DNA of 64,000 nt from Staphylococcus felis (GCF_003012915.1 NZ_CP027770.1:1240001-1304000); one strand, 5' to 3'. Shown: positions 37,007-51,563, counted from the first letter of the stretch. A program made the numbers and translations. The notes: generated by a model not told the origin, from the letters alone.

Positions 37007-37294
37007 AAACAGGCTGGGGCATAATCCCAAAATAATAGCGTAGAGATGAGTGAATCACCTCTACGCTTTTCTTTTATCAATCATTCGTATTGTTTGGCTC
37101 GCATTTCCTAGGGGGATGGGTCGAGCCGCGGTCTCGACGCTCATCCTATTCCCTCAGGAGTCTCGCCAACAATACGACGTGATATACATGTAATTTTACA
37201 TTGAAATACTTTTAAAAAAGACATTTTCGTATCATTGAATGAATCAACTCATTATAAGAAAACTTCGAGATATTTATATCCCAGCCTGTTTTTT
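37007..37294. repeat. Palindromic-end intergenic repeat (AACAGGCTGGGG type)
   Basis: The arms AAACAGGCTGGG (37007-37018) and CCCAGCCTGTTT (37280-37291) are perfect inverted repeats 288 bp apart end to end. Inside are AGCGTAGAG/CTCTACGCT (37037-37045 with 37059-37067) and CGTATTGTTTGGCTCG pairing with CGCCAACAATACG. The CTCAGGAGTCTCG string inside is shared, with one change, with both MITE copies. It lies between converging genes and may serve as terminator. Such GCTGGG-ended repeats are familiar in staphylococcal intergenic DNA. Confidence 0.65.
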
Positions 37295-37303
37295 CTATTG
37301 GAA

Positions 37304-37687
37304 TTATTGATTTAAATGATCACGCTCGTAAATTACTTTGGCATTTTTACTTGGCAAATAGACAGGGGTAACGAATAATACAAATAAAAAGAAAATCATA
37401 AGTACAAACATTAACCAGTGTAATAACATACCAACAAATGGAACAATTGCTAATCCATTCGCAACAATGCCGATTAATGGGATAACGAGCATCGGTTTAA
37501 TAGAATTTTGTCGATCAACCATCAATATTAATAGTATGACTAAATAGATAAAAGCATTAAATGCTAAAACTTGCCATCCTGATGATAAGATAACAATTCC
37601 TCCAATAAATGGGATACCTGAAATAAACTCGGAAATTAAAACAATAATACTTAATAAAATTAAAGCAGTTTTGGAATTACGTTTCAT
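37304..37687 (-). CDS. Small membrane protein, 127 residues
   Basis: Four hydrophobic segments (about residues 7-30, 38-56, 66-86, 88-110) with a short basic N-terminus and a charged tail. AAGGTGAAAAG precedes the ATG. No family recognised. Its upstream region faces the start of the ribosomal operon. Confidence 0.6.
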   Translation of the reverse strand: MKRNSKTALILLSIIVLISEFISGIPFIGGIVILSSGWQVLAFNAFIYLVILLILMVDRQNSIKPMLVIPLIGIVANGLAIVPFVGMLLHWLMFVLMIFFLFVLFVTPVYLPSKNAKVIYERDHLNQ

Positions 37688-37885
37688 AGCTTTTCACCTT
37701 CATATTTAAATTAATGTTTAGGATAATGAATTCGATTATATTTACTATTATAATGAGAAAATATAAAAACAACAAAAACCCTGATTTTGAGCTAGAAAAA
37801 TTTTGGATAAAAGGTTGAACTCAAGCGTAAATTAAAGTAAAATAGCATGGTATGCAAAAAGACAACAGAAACTTTTCCAAAAAGG

Positions 37886-37915
37886 TTGACTTACATAGGA
37901 GTTCTCATGTAAGAT
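37886..37915 (+). promoter_or_regulatory. Sigma-A promoter of the S10 ribosomal operon
   Basis: TTGACT (37886-37891), an 18-base spacer and TAAGAT (37910-37915) form a near-consensus promoter about 130 bp upstream of rpsJ. No better candidate lies in the 358-bp gap. Confidence 0.7.
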
Positions 37916-38045
37916 GTTTAATGTTGGACTTTTAATGCGATGAAGCGAAAGGTTACTGACACACCCGGCCGCTTTGCCATGGCGCTGTGTGAGATAGTTT
38001 TCGTGGAGAAGTCTATCACTTAATGAAGACGTATAAGGAGGGTAA
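37916..38045 (+). promoter_or_regulatory. Structured 5' leader of the S10 operon
   Basis: At least two hairpins can form: CACAC (37960-37964) with GTGTG (37987-37991) enclosing a GGCCG/GGC-rich inner stem, and GATAG (37993-37997) with CTATC (38013-38017). Long structured leaders before rpsJ are known to mediate r-protein feedback in other bacteria; whether this one does is inference. Confidence 0.45.
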
Positions 38046-38357
<312 letters not shown>

Positions 38358-38384
38358 TAGAAAATTTTAGGAGGTGGACTTTCG

Positions 38385-39044
38385 ATGACCAAAGGAATCT
38401 TAGGAAGAAAAATTGGAATGACTCAAGTGTTTGGCGAAAATGGAGATTTAATTCCAGTAACAGTAGTAGAAGCAAAAGAAAATGTTGTATTGCAAAAGAA
38501 AACTGAAGAAATTGACGGTTATAACGCAATTCAAATCGGTTTTGAAAACAAAGAAGCATATAAAAAGAACAGCAAGACAAACAAATATGCTAATAAACCT
38601 GAAGAAGGTCACGCTAAAAAAGCAGACACAGCACCTAAGCGCTTCGTTCGTGAATTCAGAAACGTAAACGTTGATGATTACGAAGTAGGTCAAGAAGTCT
38701 CAGTAGATACATTTGAAGTAGGTGACGTTATTGACGTAACTGCAACTTCAAAAGGTAAAGGTTTCCAAGGTGCTATCAAGCGTCATAATCAAGCGCGTGG
38801 ACCTATGTCACACGGTTCTCATTTCCACAGAGCACCAGGTTCTGTAGGGATGGCTTCAGACGCTTCTCGTGTATTCAAAGGACAAAAATTACCTGGCCGT
38901 ATGGGCGGTAACACTGTAACTGTTCAAAACTTAGAAGTTGTTCAAGTTGATGCGGAAAACAACGTGATTTTAGTTAAAGGTAACGTACCTGGCCCTAAAA
39001 AAGGTTTTGTTCAAATCCAAACAGCAATTAAAGCTGATAAATAA
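38385..39044 (+). CDS. rplC: 50S ribosomal protein L3
   Basis: 219 residues; an early assembly protein whose central loop reaches the peptidyl transferase centre ([18 protein letters not shown] region, where linezolid and tiamulin resistance changes arise). N-terminal [14 protein letters not shown] is typical. GGAGGTGG precedes the ATG. Confidence 0.98.
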   Translation: MTKGILGRKIGMTQVFGENGDLIPVTVVEAKENVVLQKKTEEIDGYNAIQIGFENKEAYKKNSKTNKYANKPEEGHAKKADTAPKRFVREFRNVNVDDYEVGQEVSVDTFEVGDVIDVTATSKGKGFQGAIKRHNQARGPMSHGSHFHRAPGSVGMASDASRVFKGQKLPGRMGGNTVTVQNLEVVQVDAENNVILVKGNVPGPKKGFVQIQTAIKADK

Positions 39045-39070
39045 TCAGTAGTGAAAGGAGGAAATGCATA

Positions 39071-39694
39071 ATGGCAAATTATGATGTATTAAAAGTTGAT
39101 GGTTCAAAAGCTGGTACAGTTGAACTAAGCGATGCGGTCTTCGCAATCGAACCTAACAATGATGTATTATTCGAAGCGATCAATTTACAACGCGCTTCAT
39201 TACGCCAAGGAACACACGCGGTTAAAAACCGTTCAGCAGTTCGTGGTGGTGGACGTAAACCATGGAGACAAAAAGGTACAGGACGTGCGCGTCAAGGTAC
39301 TATCCGTGCTCCACAATGGCGCGGCGGTGGTGTTGTATTCGGTCCGACACCAAGAAGTTATGCTTACAAAATGCCTAAAAAAATGCGTCGTTTAGCATTG
39401 CGTTCAGCAATTTCTGCTAAAGTTCAAGAAAATGAACTTAAAATTGTTGATAACTTCAATTTAGACGCTCCAAAAACAAAAGAATTCAAAACAACATTAA
39501 CTAACTTAGAATTACCTAAAAAAGTATTAGTTGTGACAAATGGTGAAGATCTTAACGTAGAATTATCTGCACGTAATATCCCAGGTGTTCAAATCTCAAC
39601 ACCAGAAGGTTTAAACGTATTAGATATCACAAACGCAACTAGTATCTTAATTACTGAAGAAGCAGCTAAAAAAGTTGAGGAGGTGCTCGGATAA
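39071..39694 (+). CDS. rplD: 50S ribosomal protein L4
   Basis: 207 residues; its arginine-rich loop [18 protein letters not shown] lines the exit tunnel and is a macrolide resistance hot spot. The last base of its stop codon is the first base of the rplW start (TAATG), so translation of the two is coupled. Confidence 0.98.
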   Translation: MANYDVLKVDGSKAGTVELSDAVFAIEPNNDVLFEAINLQRASLRQGTHAVKNRSAVRGGGRKPWRQKGTGRARQGTIRAPQWRGGGVVFGPTPRSYAYKMPKKMRRLALRSAISAKVQENELKIVDNFNLDAPKTKEFKTTLTNLELPKKVLVVTNGEDLNVELSARNIPGVQISTPEGLNVLDITNATSILITEEAAKKVEEVLG

Positions 39695-39969
39695 TGGAAG
39701 CTAGAGATATTCTAAAGCGCCCCGTAATTACTGAAAAATCATCTGAAGCAATGGCTGAGGATAAATATACTTTCGAAGTTGACGTTCGTGCGAACAAAAC
39801 TGAAGTTAAAAAAGCAGTTGAAGAAATCTTTGAAGTTAAAGTTTCAAATGTAAACATCATTAACTATAAACCAAAGAAAAAGCGCATGGGTCGTTATCAA
39901 GGTTACACAAACAAACGTCGTAAAGCGATTGTGACTCTCAAAGAAGGTCAAATCGACTTATTTAACTAA
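39694..39969 (+). CDS. rplW: 50S ribosomal protein L23
   Basis: 91 residues; sits at the tunnel exit and docks trigger factor and SRP. N-terminal [12 protein letters not shown] is characteristic. Start overlaps the rplD stop by one base. Confidence 0.97.
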   Translation: MEARDILKRPVITEKSSEAMAEDKYTFEVDVRANKTEVKKAVEEIFEVKVSNVNIINYKPKKKRMGRYQGYTNKRRKAIVTLKEGQIDLFN

Positions 39970-40000
39970 AAATATAATACCAATAAGGAGGTAAGCGACA

Positions 40001-40834
40001 ATGGCTCTTAAACATTATAAGCCAATTACTAATGGTCGTCGTAATATGACTACATTAGACTTCGCTGAAATTACTGAGTCTAAACCTGAAAAGTCATTAT
40101 TACAGCCGCTACCGAAAAAAGCGGGTCGTAACAACCAAGGTAAATTGACAGTACGTCACCACGGTGGAGGACACAAACGTCAATACCGTGTTATTGATTT
40201 CAAACGTAATAAAGATGGAATTCAAGGTAAAGTTGATTCTATCCAATATGATCCAAACAGATCAGCAAATATCGCATTAATCGTATATGCAGACGGTGAA
40301 AAACGCTACATTATTGCACCTAAAGGATTAGAAGTAGGTCAATACGTAGAAAGTGGTTCAGAAGCAGATATCAAAGTAGGAAACGCTCTTCCGTTAAAAG
40401 ATATTCCTGTAGGTACTACAATTCATAACATCGAATTAAAACCTGGACGCGGTGGACAAATCGCTCGTTCAGCTGGCGCTAGCGCACAAGTACTTGGTAA
40501 AGAAGGTAAATACGTATTAGTACGTCTTCGTTCAGGTGAAGTACGTATGATTCTTTCAACATGCCGTGCAACTATCGGTCAAGTTGGTAACCTTCAACAC
40601 GAACTTGTAAACGTTGGTAAAGCTGGTAAATCTAGATGGTTAGGTAAAAGACCAACAGTTCGTGGTTCTGTAATGAACCCTAATGATCACCCACACGGTG
40701 GTGGTGAAGGTCGTGCACCTATCGGACGTCCATCTCCAATGTCACCATGGGGTAAACCAACTCTTGGTAAGAAAACTCGTCGTGGTAAAAAACGTTCTGA
40801 CAAACTTATCGTACGTAGACGTAAGAGAAAATAA
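40001..40834 (+). CDS. rplB: 50S ribosomal protein L2
   Basis: 277 residues; primary rRNA binder needed for subunit association and peptidyl transfer. The conserved histidine region [17 protein letters not shown] near the C-terminus is intact, with the basic tail [20 protein letters not shown]. The 64-bp gap to rpsS holds an imperfect GC-rich hairpin (GTGTGCGGCG...CGCTGCACGCAC). Confidence 0.98.
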   Translation: MALKHYKPITNGRRNMTTLDFAEITESKPEKSLLQPLPKKAGRNNQGKLTVRHHGGGHKRQYRVIDFKRNKDGIQGKVDSIQYDPNRSANIALIVYADGEKRYIIAPKGLEVGQYVESGSEADIKVGNALPLKDIPVGTTIHNIELKPGRGGQIARSAGASAQVLGKEGKYVLVRLRSGEVRMILSTCRATIGQVGNLQHELVNVGKAGKSRWLGKRPTVRGSVMNPNDHPHGGGEGRAPIGRPSPMSPWGKPTLGKKTRRGKKRSDKLIVRRRKRK

Positions 40835-40898
40835 AAATAGCTTATTTGGGTGTGCGGCGTAATCGCTGCACGCACATAATAAGAAAGGAGGCGCCACT

Positions 40899-41177
40899 AT
40901 GGCTCGTAGTATTAAAAAGGGACCTTTCGTCGATGATCACTTAATGAAAAAAGTGGAAGCACAAGGCGACAGCGAAAAGAAACAAGTAATTAAAACATGG
41001 TCACGTCGTTCAACGATTTTCCCAAATTTCATTGGACACACATTTGCAGTATATGATGGTCGTAAACATGTACCTGTATACGTAACTGAAGATATGGTTG
41101 GTCACAAATTAGGTGAATTTGCTCCAACACGTACTTTCAAAGGTCATGCAGCAGACGACAAAAAAACTAGAAGATAA
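40899..41177 (+). CDS. rpsS: 30S ribosomal protein S19
   Basis: 92 residues; head protein next to S13 that contacts A-site tRNA and the intersubunit bridge. [16 protein letters not shown] and [14 protein letters not shown] are typical. AAAGGAGG precedes the ATG. Confidence 0.98.
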   Translation: MARSIKKGPFVDDHLMKKVEAQGDSEKKQVIKTWSRRSTIFPNFIGHTFAVYDGRKHVPVYVTEDMVGHKLGEFAPTRTFKGHAADDKKTRR

Positions 41178-41208
41178 TAGATTCCGATAAGTAGAGGAGG
41201 AAATACGA

Positions 41209-41562
41209 ATGGAAGCAAAAGCGGTTGCTAGAACTATCAGAATCGCACCTCGTAAAGTAAGATTAGTCTTAGACTTAATCAGAGGTAAAGATGTAAGAGA
41301 AGCAGTAGCTATCTTAAAAGTAACAGATAAAGCATCTTCTCCAGTCATTGAAAAATTATTAATGTCCGCTTTAGCTAATGCAGAACATAACTATGGTATG
41401 AATACTGACGAATTAGTTGTGAAAGAAGCATATGCTAACGAAGGACCAACATTAAAACGTTTCCGTCCACGTGCTCAAGGACGCGCAAGCGCAATTAATA
41501 AAAGAACAAGCCACATTACAATTGTTGTAAGTGATGGTAAAGAAGAAGCTCAAGAAGCTTAA
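41209..41562 (+). CDS. rplV: 50S ribosomal protein L22
   Basis: 117 residues; its hairpin loop ([19 protein letters not shown]) lines the narrowest part of the exit tunnel and changes there affect macrolides. Placed between rpsS and rpsC as in all Firmicutes S10 operons. Confidence 0.98.
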   Translation: MEAKAVARTIRIAPRKVRLVLDLIRGKDVREAVAILKVTDKASSPVIEKLLMSALANAEHNYGMNTDELVVKEAYANEGPTLKRFRPRAQGRASAINKRTSHITIVVSDGKEEAQEA

Positions 41563-41585
41563 TCAAATATTAAGGAGGGAATACC

Positions 41586-42239
41586 GTGGGTCAAAAAATT
41601 AATCCAATCGGACTTCGTGTTGGCGTAATCCGTGACTGGGAAGCAAAATGGTACGCAGAAAAAGACTTCGCATCACTTTTACACGAAGATTTAAAAATTC
41701 GTAAATTTATTGATAATGCATTGAAAGACGCTTCAGTATCTCACGTTGAAATTGAGCGTGCTGCAAATCGCATTAATATCGCAATTCACACTGGTAAACC
41801 AGGTATGGTAATTGGTAAAGGCGGATCTGAAATCGAAAAGCTTCGTAACAAATTAAACCAATTAACTGACAAAAAAGTACACATTAACGTTGTTGAAATC
41901 AAAAAAGTTGATTTAGATGCACGTTTAGTTGCTGAAAATATTGCACGTCAATTAGAAAACCGTGCTTCATTCCGTCGTGTGCAAAAACAAGCTATCGGCA
42001 GAGCAATGAAATTAGGTGCTAAAGGTATCAAAACTCAAGTATCAGGTCGTTTAGGAGGCGCAGACATCGCGCGTGCTGAACAATACTCAGAAGGAACTGT
42101 ACCACTTCATACTTTACGTGCAGACATCGATTATGCACATGCTGAAGCAGACACAACTTATGGTAAGTTAGGTGTTAAAGTATGGATTTATCGTGGAGAA
42201 GTTCTTCCTACTAAGACAAATAGTGAAGGAGGAAAATAA
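41586..42239 (+). CDS. rpsC: 30S ribosomal protein S3
   Basis: 217 residues; KH domain with [15 protein letters not shown] plus a C-terminal domain at the mRNA entry channel. The start codon is GTG behind AAGGAGGG. Confidence 0.98.
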   Translation: MGQKINPIGLRVGVIRDWEAKWYAEKDFASLLHEDLKIRKFIDNALKDASVSHVEIERAANRINIAIHTGKPGMVIGKGGSEIEKLRNKLNQLTDKKVHINVVEIKKVDLDARLVAENIARQLENRASFRRVQKQAIGRAMKLGAKGIKTQVSGRLGGADIARAEQYSEGTVPLHTLRADIDYAHAEADTTYGKLGVKVWIYRGEVLPTKTNSEGGK

Positions 42240-42241
42240 TT

Positions 42242-42676
42242 ATGTTACTACCAAAGCGTGTAAAATATCGTCGTCAACATCGTCCTGACACAAAAGGTCG
42301 CTCAAAAGGCGGTAACTTTGTAACATTTGGTGAGTTTGGTTTACAAGCAACTACAACTTCTTGGATCACATCTCGTCAAATCGAATCAGCGCGTATTGCA
42401 ATGACTCGTTACATGAAACGTGGCGGGAAAGTTTGGATTAAAATCTTCCCTCACACACCATATACTAAAAAACCTTTAGAAGTACGTATGGGTGCTGGTA
42501 AAGGTGCAGTAGAAGGCTGGATTGCAGTCGTAAAACCAGGTAGAATTTTATTTGAAGTTGCTGGTGTATCTGAAGAAGTAGCGCGTGAAGCATTACGTTT
42601 AGCTAGCCACAAACTTCCAGTGAAAACGAAGTTTGTAAAACGTGAAGAATTGGGTGGTGAAACAAATGAAAGCTAA
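42242..42676 (+). CDS. rplP: 50S ribosomal protein L16
   Basis: 144 residues; binds near the A site and central protuberance. N-terminal [13 protein letters not shown] is typical. Begins two bases after rpsC and overlaps rpmC by 11 bases. Confidence 0.98.
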   Translation: MLLPKRVKYRRQHRPDTKGRSKGGNFVTFGEFGLQATTTSWITSRQIESARIAMTRYMKRGGKVWIKIFPHTPYTKKPLEVRMGAGKGAVEGWIAVVKPGRILFEVAGVSEEVAREALRLASHKLPVKTKFVKREELGGETNES

Positions 42677-42875
42677 GGAAATTAGAGACTTAACCACTTC
42701 AGAAATCGAAGAACAAATCAAATCTTCAAAAGAAGAGCTTTTTAACCTACGCTTTCAATTAGCTACAGGTCAATTAGAAGAGACTGCTCGCATTAAAACT
42801 GTTAGAAAAACGATTGCACGTCTTAAAACTGTTGCACGTGAAAGAGAATTAGAACAAGGAAAAGCGAACCAATAA
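42666..42875 (+). CDS. rpmC: 50S ribosomal protein L29
   Basis: 69 residues; a two-helix protein at the tunnel exit. ATG 42666 gives the family start MKAKEIRDL and lies inside the end of rplP, with GGTGG before it; the longer open frame from 42642 is not needed. Confidence 0.96.
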   Translation: MKAKEIRDLTTSEIEEQIKSSKEELFNLRFQLATGQLEETARIKTVRKTIARLKTVARERELEQGKANQ

Positions 42876-42904
42876 TTTTTTAATTGAAAGAGGAGGTTAC
42901 TAAA

Positions 42905-43168
42905 GTGAGCGAAAGAAATAATCGTAAAGTTTACGTTGGTAAAGTTGTTTCAGACAAAATGGACAAAACAATCACTGTTTTAGTTGAAACTTACAAAACG
43001 CATAAACTGTATGGTAAACGTGTTAAATACTCTAAAAAATACAAAACGCATGATGAAAACAATTCAGCTAAACTAGGAGATATCGTTAAAATCCAAGAAA
43101 CGCGTCCTTTATCAGCGACAAAACGTTTCCGTTTAGTAGAAGTTGTCGAAGAATCAGTAATTATTTAA
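42905..43168 (+). CDS. rpsQ: 30S ribosomal protein S17
   Basis: 87 residues; OB-fold primary binder of 16S rRNA. GTG 42905 gives the expected start ([17 protein letters not shown]) behind GAGGAGG; upstream in-frame codons are leader. Confidence 0.97.
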   Translation: MSERNNRKVYVGKVVSDKMDKTITVLVETYKTHKLYGKRVKYSKKYKTHDENNSAKLGDIVKIQETRPLSATKRFRLVEVVEESVII

Positions 43169-43171
43169 TGA

Positions 43172-43567
<396 letters not shown>

Positions 43568-43609
43568 TTCATTCCTAAAAATAAATCACAAATTCAAGGA
43601 GGTGCCCAC

Positions 43610-43927
43610 ATGCATATCAAAAAAGGTGACAACGTAATCGTTATCGCAGGTAAAGACAAAGGTAAGACAGGTAAAGTTGTAGCAACTCAACCTAAAAATG
43701 ACCGTGTCGTTGTGGAAGGTGTGAACATGATCAAAAAACACCAAAAACCAACTCAATTTAATCCTGAAGGTGGAATCTTAGAAACTGAAGCAGCTATTCA
43801 TGTTTCTAACGTACAATTATTAGACCCTAAAACAAACAAACCTACACGAGTAGGCTACAAGTTCGTTGATGGTAAAAAAGTAAGAATCGCTAAAAAATCA
43901 GGCGAAGAAATTAAATCTAATAAATAA
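43610..43927 (+). CDS. rplX: 50S ribosomal protein L24
   Basis: 105 residues; assembly initiator with an N-terminal KOW motif ([18 protein letters not shown]). Confidence 0.98.
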   Translation: MHIKKGDNVIVIAGKDKGKTGKVVATQPKNDRVVVEGVNMIKKHQKPTQFNPEGGILETEAAIHVSNVQLLDPKTNKPTRVGYKFVDGKKVRIAKKSGEEIKSNK

Positions 43928-43951
43928 TATTAGTTGAAAGGAGGATCCACT

Positions 43952-44491
43952 TTGAACCGTTTAAAAGAAAAATTCAATTCAGAAGTTACAGAGAACTTAG
44001 TTAAAAAATTCAACTACAGTTCAGTAATGGAAGTACCAAAAATCGACAAAATCGTTGTAAACATGGGTGTTGGTGATGCAGTACAAAACTCTAAAGTATT
44101 AGACACTGCTGTTGAGGAGTTAACTGCAATCACTGGTCAAAAACCGCTTATCACGAAAGCTAAAAAATCAGTTGCGACTTTCCGTCTACGTGAAGGTATG
44201 CCAATTGGTGCGAAAGTAACTTTACGTGGTGAAAGAATGTATGAATTCTTAGACAAATTAATCTCAGTATCATTACCTCGTGTACGTGACTTCCGTGGTG
44301 TTTCTAAAAATGCATTTGATGGTCGCGGTAACTACACATTAGGTGTTAAAGAACAACTTATTTTCCCTGAGATTGACTATGATAAAGTATCAAAAGTACG
44401 TGGAATGGATATCGTTATCGTAACGACTGCTAACACTGACGAGGAAGCTCGTGAATTGTTAACGCAATTCGGTATGCCATTTCAAAAATAA
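43952..44491 (+). CDS. rplE: 50S ribosomal protein L5
   Basis: 179 residues; binds 5S rRNA and P-site tRNA in the central protuberance. TTG 43952 gives the family start (NRLKEKF) with GGAGG upstream; upstream in-frame codons are leader. Confidence 0.97.
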   Translation: MNRLKEKFNSEVTENLVKKFNYSSVMEVPKIDKIVVNMGVGDAVQNSKVLDTAVEELTAITGQKPLITKAKKSVATFRLREGMPIGAKVTLRGERMYEFLDKLISVSLPRVRDFRGVSKNAFDGRGNYTLGVKEQLIFPEIDYDKVSKVRGMDIVIVTTANTDEEARELLTQFGMPFQK

Positions 44492-44512
44492 TCTCTGAAG
44501 GAGGCTAATTAA

Positions 44513-44698
44513 GTGGCTAAAAAATCAATGGTTGCTAAGCAACAAGGAAAACAAAAGTTCCAAGTCCGTGAATATACTCGCTGTGAACGTTGTGGACGTC
44601 CACATTCTGTATTCCGTAAATTCAAGCTTTGCCGTATATGTTTCCGTGAACTAGCTTACAAAGGTCAAATTCCTGGCGTACGTAAAGCTAGCTGGTAA
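44513..44698 (+). CDS. rpsZ: 30S ribosomal protein S14, zinc type
   Basis: 61 residues, the short zinc-binding form with two CxxC pairs (CERC and CRIC). Starts at GTG. A zinc-free S14 paralogue, if present, would lie elsewhere. Confidence 0.97.
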   Translation: MAKKSMVAKQQGKQKFQVREYTRCERCGRPHSVFRKFKLCRICFRELAYKGQIPGVRKASW

Positions 44699-44728
44699 AA
44701 TTTAATTCTCGAAAGGAGGCAACAAACT

Positions 44729-45127
44729 ATGACATTGTCAGATCCAATTGCAGATATGCTTACTCGTGTAAGAAACGCAAACATGGTGCGTCACGAAAAG
44801 TTAGAATTACCTGCATCAAATATTAAAAAAGAAATTGCTGAAATCCTTAAAAATGAAGGTTTCATCAAAAATGTAGAATATATCGAAGATGATAAACAAG
44901 GTGTTATCCGTTTATTCTTAAAATATGGTTCAAACAACGAACGTGTTATTACAGGTTTAAAACGTATTTCTAAACCAGGTTTACGTGTTTATGCTAAAGC
45001 AAACGAAGTACCTAAAGTATTAAACGGTTTAGGTATTGCATTAGTATCTACTTCAGAAGGTGTTATCACTGATAAAGAAGCTAGAAAACGCAACGTTGGT
45101 GGAGAAGTACTAGCATACATTTGGTAA
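44729..45127 (+). CDS. rpsH: 30S ribosomal protein S8
   Basis: 132 residues; central-domain assembly protein and, in other bacteria, the translational repressor of the spc operon. Starts [17 protein letters not shown]; ends GGEVLAYIW. Confidence 0.98.
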   Translation: MTLSDPIADMLTRVRNANMVRHEKLELPASNIKKEIAEILKNEGFIKNVEYIEDDKQGVIRLFLKYGSNNERVITGLKRISKPGLRVYAKANEVPKVLNGLGIALVSTSEGVITDKEARKRNVGGEVLAYIW

Positions 45128-45151
45128 TATTAAATAAGGAGGTGCCATAAC

Positions 45152-45688
45152 ATGAGCCGTGTCGGTAAAAAAATAATTGAAATTCCTAGCGACGTAACTG
45201 TAACTATCGATGGTAATACAGTTTCTGTTAAAGGACCTAAAGGTGAATTATCACAAACTTTAAATGAAGAAATGACTTACAAGCAAGAAGAAAACACACT
45301 TGAAGTTGTTAGACCATCAGATTCTAAAGAACACAGAACTGTTCATGGTACAACTCGTGCGTTAATCAATAATATGGTACAAGGTGTATCTAAAGGATAC
45401 GAAAAAACACTTGAACTTGTTGGTGTCGGTTACCGTGCCCAACTTCAAGGTAAAAACCTTGTATTAAACGTTGGATATTCACATCCAGTTGAAATCGAAG
45501 CTGCTGAAGGTATTACTTTCTCTGTAGAGAAAAACACAACAGTTAAGGTTGAAGGAATTGACAAAGAGTTAGTTGGTGCAACTGCATCAAAAATTCGTGA
45601 TGTTCGTCCACCAGAACCTTATAAAGGTAAAGGTATTCGTTACCAAGGTGAATATGTTCGTCGTAAAGAAGGTAAAACTGGTAAATAA
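45152..45688 (+). CDS. rplF: 50S ribosomal protein L6
   Basis: 178 residues, two similar domains; lies near the factor-binding site. C-terminal [12 protein letters not shown] is diagnostic. Confidence 0.98.
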   Translation: MSRVGKKIIEIPSDVTVTIDGNTVSVKGPKGELSQTLNEEMTYKQEENTLEVVRPSDSKEHRTVHGTTRALINNMVQGVSKGYEKTLELVGVGYRAQLQGKNLVLNVGYSHPVEIEAAEGITFSVEKNTTVKVEGIDKELVGATASKIRDVRPPEPYKGKGIRYQGEYVRRKEGKTGK

Positions 45689-45718
45689 TAAATAAACTCT
45701 ACAGAAAGGAGTATTAAG

Positions 45719-46078
45719 ATGATTAGCAAAATTGATAAAAACAAAGTGCGTTTAAAAAGACATGCTCGCGTACGTACGAAGTTGTCAGGTACTAGCGAAA
45801 AGCCACGTTTAAACGTATACCGTTCAAATAAACACATTTACGCACAAATCATTGACGATACTAAAGGTGTAACTTTAGCTCAAGCATCTACTAAAGATAG
45901 CGGCGTTGAAGCTACATCAACTAAAGTTGAACAAGCAACAAAAGTCGGCGAAGCAATCGCTAAAGCTGCATCAGAAAAAGGTATCACAGCTGTTGTTTTT
46001 GATCGTGGTGGATACTTATTCCATGGTCGTGTAAAAGCATTAGCAGATGCTGCTCGTGAAAATGGACTTCAATTTTAA
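45719..46078 (+). CDS. rplR: 50S ribosomal protein L18
   Basis: 119 residues; binds 5S rRNA. Contains [14 protein letters not shown] and the C-terminal [17 protein letters not shown]. Confidence 0.98.
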   Translation: MISKIDKNKVRLKRHARVRTKLSGTSEKPRLNVYRSNKHIYAQIIDDTKGVTLAQASTKDSGVEATSTKVEQATKVGEAIAKAASEKGITAVVFDRGGYLFHGRVKALADAARENGLQF

Positions 46079-46100
46079 TTTAAAAGGAGGGACAAATTAA

Positions 46101-46601
46101 ATGGCTCGTAGAGAAGAACAAGTTAAAGAATTCGAAGAACGCGTAGTAACTATTAATCGTGTTGCTAAAGTTGTTAAAGGTGGTCGTAATTTCCGATTCA
46201 CTGCACTTGTAGTTGTAGGAGACAAAAATGGTCGCGTTGGTTTCGGTACTGGTAAAGCACAAGAGGTACCTGAAGCTATCAAAAAAGCAGTAGAAGCTGC
46301 TAAAAAAGAACTTATCACGATTCCTCGTGTAAATGGTACAACACCACACACAATCACTGGACGTTTCGGTTCAGGAAGTGTTTTAATGAAACCAGCTGCT
46401 CCTGGTACAGGGGTTATCGCAGGTGGACCAGTTCGTGCCGTATTAGAACTTGCAGGTATCACTGATATCTTAAGTAAATCATTAGGATCAAACACACCAA
46501 TCAACATGGTTCGTGCAACGATTGATGGTTTACAAAATCTTAAAAATGCTGAAGATGTTGCACGCTTACGTGGAAAATCAGTAGAAGAATTATATAATTA
46601 A
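46101..46601 (+). CDS. rpsE: 30S ribosomal protein S5
   Basis: 166 residues; decoding-fidelity protein with double-stranded RNA-binding fold. The spectinomycin-site loop region [18 protein letters not shown] is present and unaltered in form. Confidence 0.98.
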   Translation: MARREEQVKEFEERVVTINRVAKVVKGGRNFRFTALVVVGDKNGRVGFGTGKAQEVPEAIKKAVEAAKKELITIPRVNGTTPHTITGRFGSGSVLMKPAAPGTGVIAGGPVRAVLELAGITDILSKSLGSNTPINMVRATIDGLQNLKNAEDVARLRGKSVEELYN

Positions 46602-46617
46602 GGAGGGACATATTTAA

Positions 46618-46797
46618 ATGGCTAAATTAGAAATCACCCTCACTCGAAGCGTTATCGGTCGTCCAGAAACACAACGCAAAACAGTTAAAGCTTTAGGTCT
46701 TAAAAAAGTGAATTCAACTGTTGTTGTTGAGGACAACCCAGCAATTCGTGGACAAATCAATAAAGTAAGTCACTTAGTATCAGTAGAAGAAAAATAA
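46618..46797 (+). CDS. rpmD: 50S ribosomal protein L30
   Basis: A 59-residue protein translated from ATG 46618 to TAA 46795-46797, behind [24 protein letters not shown] and [16 protein letters not shown] are characteristic. Position between rpsE and rplO confirms it. Confidence 0.97.
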   Translation: MAKLEITLTRSVIGRPETQRKTVKALGLKKVNSTVVVEDNPAIRGQINKVSHLVSVEEK

Positions 46798-46813
46798 TTA
46801 AGGAGGTGCCCAA

Positions 46814-47253
46814 ATGAAGTTACATGAGTTAAAACCATCAGAAGGTTCACGTCACGTACGTAACCGTGTAGGTCGTGGAGCGGCAACAGGTAATGGTAAA
46901 ACAAGTGGTCGCGGTCAAAAAGGTCAAAAAGCACGTTCAGGTGGTAAAGTAAGACCAGGATTTGAAGGTGGACAATTACCATTATTCCGTCGTATTCCAA
47001 AGCGTGGTTTCACTAACATTAACCGCAAAGAATATGCTATTGTTAATTTAGACCAACTTAACAAATTCGAAGATGGTACTGAAGTAACACCTGAATTATT
47101 AATTGAAACAGGCGTTGTTAAAAGTGAAAAATCTGGCATTAAAGTATTAGGTAATGGTTCTTTAGAGAAAAAATTAACAATTAAAGCACACAAATTCTCA
47201 GCTTCAGCTCAAGATGCTATTGAAGCGAAAGGCGGAGCATTCGAGGTGATCTA

Positions 47254-47254
<1 letters not shown>
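46814..47254 (+). CDS. rplO: 50S ribosomal protein L15
   Basis: 146 residues; late assembly protein with a glycine-rich basic N-terminus ([19 protein letters not shown]). Its stop shares a base with the secY start (TAATG). Confidence 0.98.
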
Positions 47255-49214
<1,960 letters not shown>

Positions 49215-49377
49215 TTGCGACTTGGGGAGTATCACTTTTAAAGTCGTTAACCTTGAAGTAATGCATTAATGATTGTGACAAGTTATTTAACGATATCCTT
49301 TAGAAGTAATTCATCCAAGCCACTATTATCGAGTTGATATTCAATGATCCTTACAACTGAAAAGGAGGAGTTAATTA

Positions 49378-49741
<364 letters not shown>

Positions 49742-49763
49742 TTAAAAGAGAGGTGTAAATAAT

Positions 49764-50129
49764 ATGGCTCGTATAGCAGGAATTGATATCCCACGTGACA
49801 AGCGTGTCGTGATCTCATTAACTTATATTTACGGTATCGGTAAAAGCACAGCACAAGAAATCATCGAAGCAGCTAACGTTTCAGCTGACACACGTGTAAA
49901 AGATTTAACTGATGATGAGTTAGGTCGTATTCGTGAAGTTGTAGACGGTTATAAAGTTGAAGGTGACTTACGTCGTGAAACAAACTTAAACATCAAACGT
50001 TTAATGGAAATTTCATCATACCGTGGTATCCGTCACCGTCGTGGTTTACCAGTTAATGGTCAAAAAACGAAAAACAACGCGCGTACTCGTAAAGGCCCAG
50101 TTAAAACTGTAGCTAACAAGAAAAAATAA
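49764..50129 (+). CDS. rpsM: 30S ribosomal protein S13
   Basis: 121 residues; head protein contacting P-site tRNA and L5. [20 protein letters not shown] is the usual start, with a basic tail. Confidence 0.98.
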   Translation: MARIAGIDIPRDKRVVISLTYIYGIGKSTAQEIIEAANVSADTRVKDLTDDELGRIREVVDGYKVEGDLRRETNLNIKRLMEISSYRGIRHRRGLPVNGQKTKNNARTRKGPVKTVANKKK

Positions 50130-50153
50130 TAGGTAAAGGAGGCACATTAAACT

Positions 50154-50543
50154 ATGGCACGTAAACAAGTATCTCGTAAACGTAGAGTTAAAAAGAATAT
50201 TGAAAATGGTGTTGCACACATCCGTTCAACATTCAACAACACAATTGTAACTATTACTGATGAATTTGGTAATGCATTATCTTGGTCATCAGCAGGTGCA
50301 CTTGGATTTAAAGGTTCTAAAAAATCTACGCCATTCGCAGCTCAAATGGCTTCAGAAACAGCTTCAAAATCTGCTATGGAACATGGCTTAAAATCAGTTG
50401 AAGTAACTGTAAAAGGACCTGGTCCTGGACGTGAGTCAGCAATCCGTGCATTACAATCAGCAGGTTTAGAAGTAACAGCGATTAAAGACGTTACTCCAGT
50501 ACCACACAACGGTTGTCGTCCACCGAAACGTCGTCGCGTATAA
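50154..50543 (+). CDS. rpsK: 30S ribosomal protein S11
   Basis: 129 residues; platform protein near the Shine-Dalgarno helix. [15 protein letters not shown] and [12 protein letters not shown] are typical. Confidence 0.98.
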   Translation: MARKQVSRKRRVKKNIENGVAHIRSTFNNTIVTITDEFGNALSWSSAGALGFKGSKKSTPFAAQMASETASKSAMEHGLKSVEVTVKGPGPGRESAIRALQSAGLEVTAIKDVTPVPHNGCRPPKRRRV

Positions 50544-50618
50544 TTTAAGTTTTCAATATGTCACTAAACACCGAAATTATAGTTTATGCAAGTCGACGTT
50601 CTTAAGGAGGATAAATAA

Positions 50619-51563
50619 ATGATTGAAATTGAGAAACCTAGAATTGAAACAATTGAAGTTAGTGATGATGCTAAATTCGGTAAGTTCGTTGTTGAACCAT
50701 TAGAACGCGGTTATGGTACTACACTAGGAAACTCCTTACGTCGTATCCTACTATCATCATTACCAGGTGCGGCTGTGAAATATATCGAAATTGAAGGTGT
50801 TTTACACGAATTCTCAGCGATTGATAACGTTGTAGAAGATGTGTCGACAATCATTATGAATATTAAAAAGTTAGCGCTTAAAATATATTCAGAAGAAGAA
50901 AAAACACTTGAAATTGACGTTAAAGAAGAAGGCGAAGTTACTGCGAAAGATATCACACATGACAGTGATGTAGAGATCTTAAATCCTGACTTAAAAATCG
51001 CAACAGTCTCTCAAGGTGGACACCTTAAATTGCGTCTTGTTGCAAACAAAGGTCGTGGATATGCTTTAGCTGATCAAAATAACTCAAGCGATATGCCAAT
51101 TGGTGTGATTCCAGTTGATTCACTGTATTCACCAGTTGAACGTGTGAATTATACAGTTGAAAATACACGTGTGGGTCAAAGTTCAGACTTTGACAAATTA
51201 ACATTAGATGTATGGACTGATGGATCAATTACACCACAAGAATCAGTATCCCTTGCAGCTAAAATTATGACTGAGCATTTAAACATCTTCGTTGGATTAA
51301 CTGATGAAGCACAAAATGCTGAAATCATGATCGAAAAAGAAGAAGATCAAAAAGAAAAAGTGCTTGAAATGTCTATTGAAGAATTAGACTTATCAGTACG
51401 TTCATACAACTGTCTTAAACGTGCAGGTATCAACTCAGTACAAGAACTCGCTGACAAATCAGAGGCTGATATGATGAAAGTTCGTAACTTAGGTCGTAAG
51501 TCTCTTGAAGAAGTAAAATACAAATTAGAAGACTTAGGTTTAGGTCTAAGAAAAGAAGATTGA
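50619..51563 (+). CDS. rpoA: RNA polymerase alpha subunit
   Basis: 314 residues: N-terminal dimerisation domain ([20 protein letters not shown]), a charged linker ([13 protein letters not shown]) and the C-terminal DNA- and activator-binding domain with two helix-hairpin-helices ([30 protein letters not shown]). Confidence 0.98.
   Translation: MIEIEKPRIETIEVSDDAKFGKFVVEPLERGYGTTLGNSLRRILLSSLPGAAVKYIEIEGVLHEFSAIDNVVEDVSTIIMNIKKLALKIYSEEEKTLEIDVKEEGEVTAKDITHDSDVEILNPDLKIATVSQGGHLKLRLVANKGRGYALADQNNSSDMPIGVIPVDSLYSPVERVNYTVENTRVGQSSDFDKLTLDVWTDGSITPQESVSLAAKIMTEHLNIFVGLTDEAQNAEIMIEKEEDQKEKVLEMSIEELDLSVRSYNCLKRAGINSVQELADKSEADMMKVRNLGRKSLEEVKYKLEDLGLGLRKED

Noticed and set aside
36999..37303. 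Coding gene in the pbuG downstream gap
   Set aside because: Only inverted repeats and no open frame with a ribosome binding site are present.
46097..46507. Minus-strand frame opposite rpsE
   Set aside because: Shadow of rpsE arising from biased codon use in a highly expressed gene.
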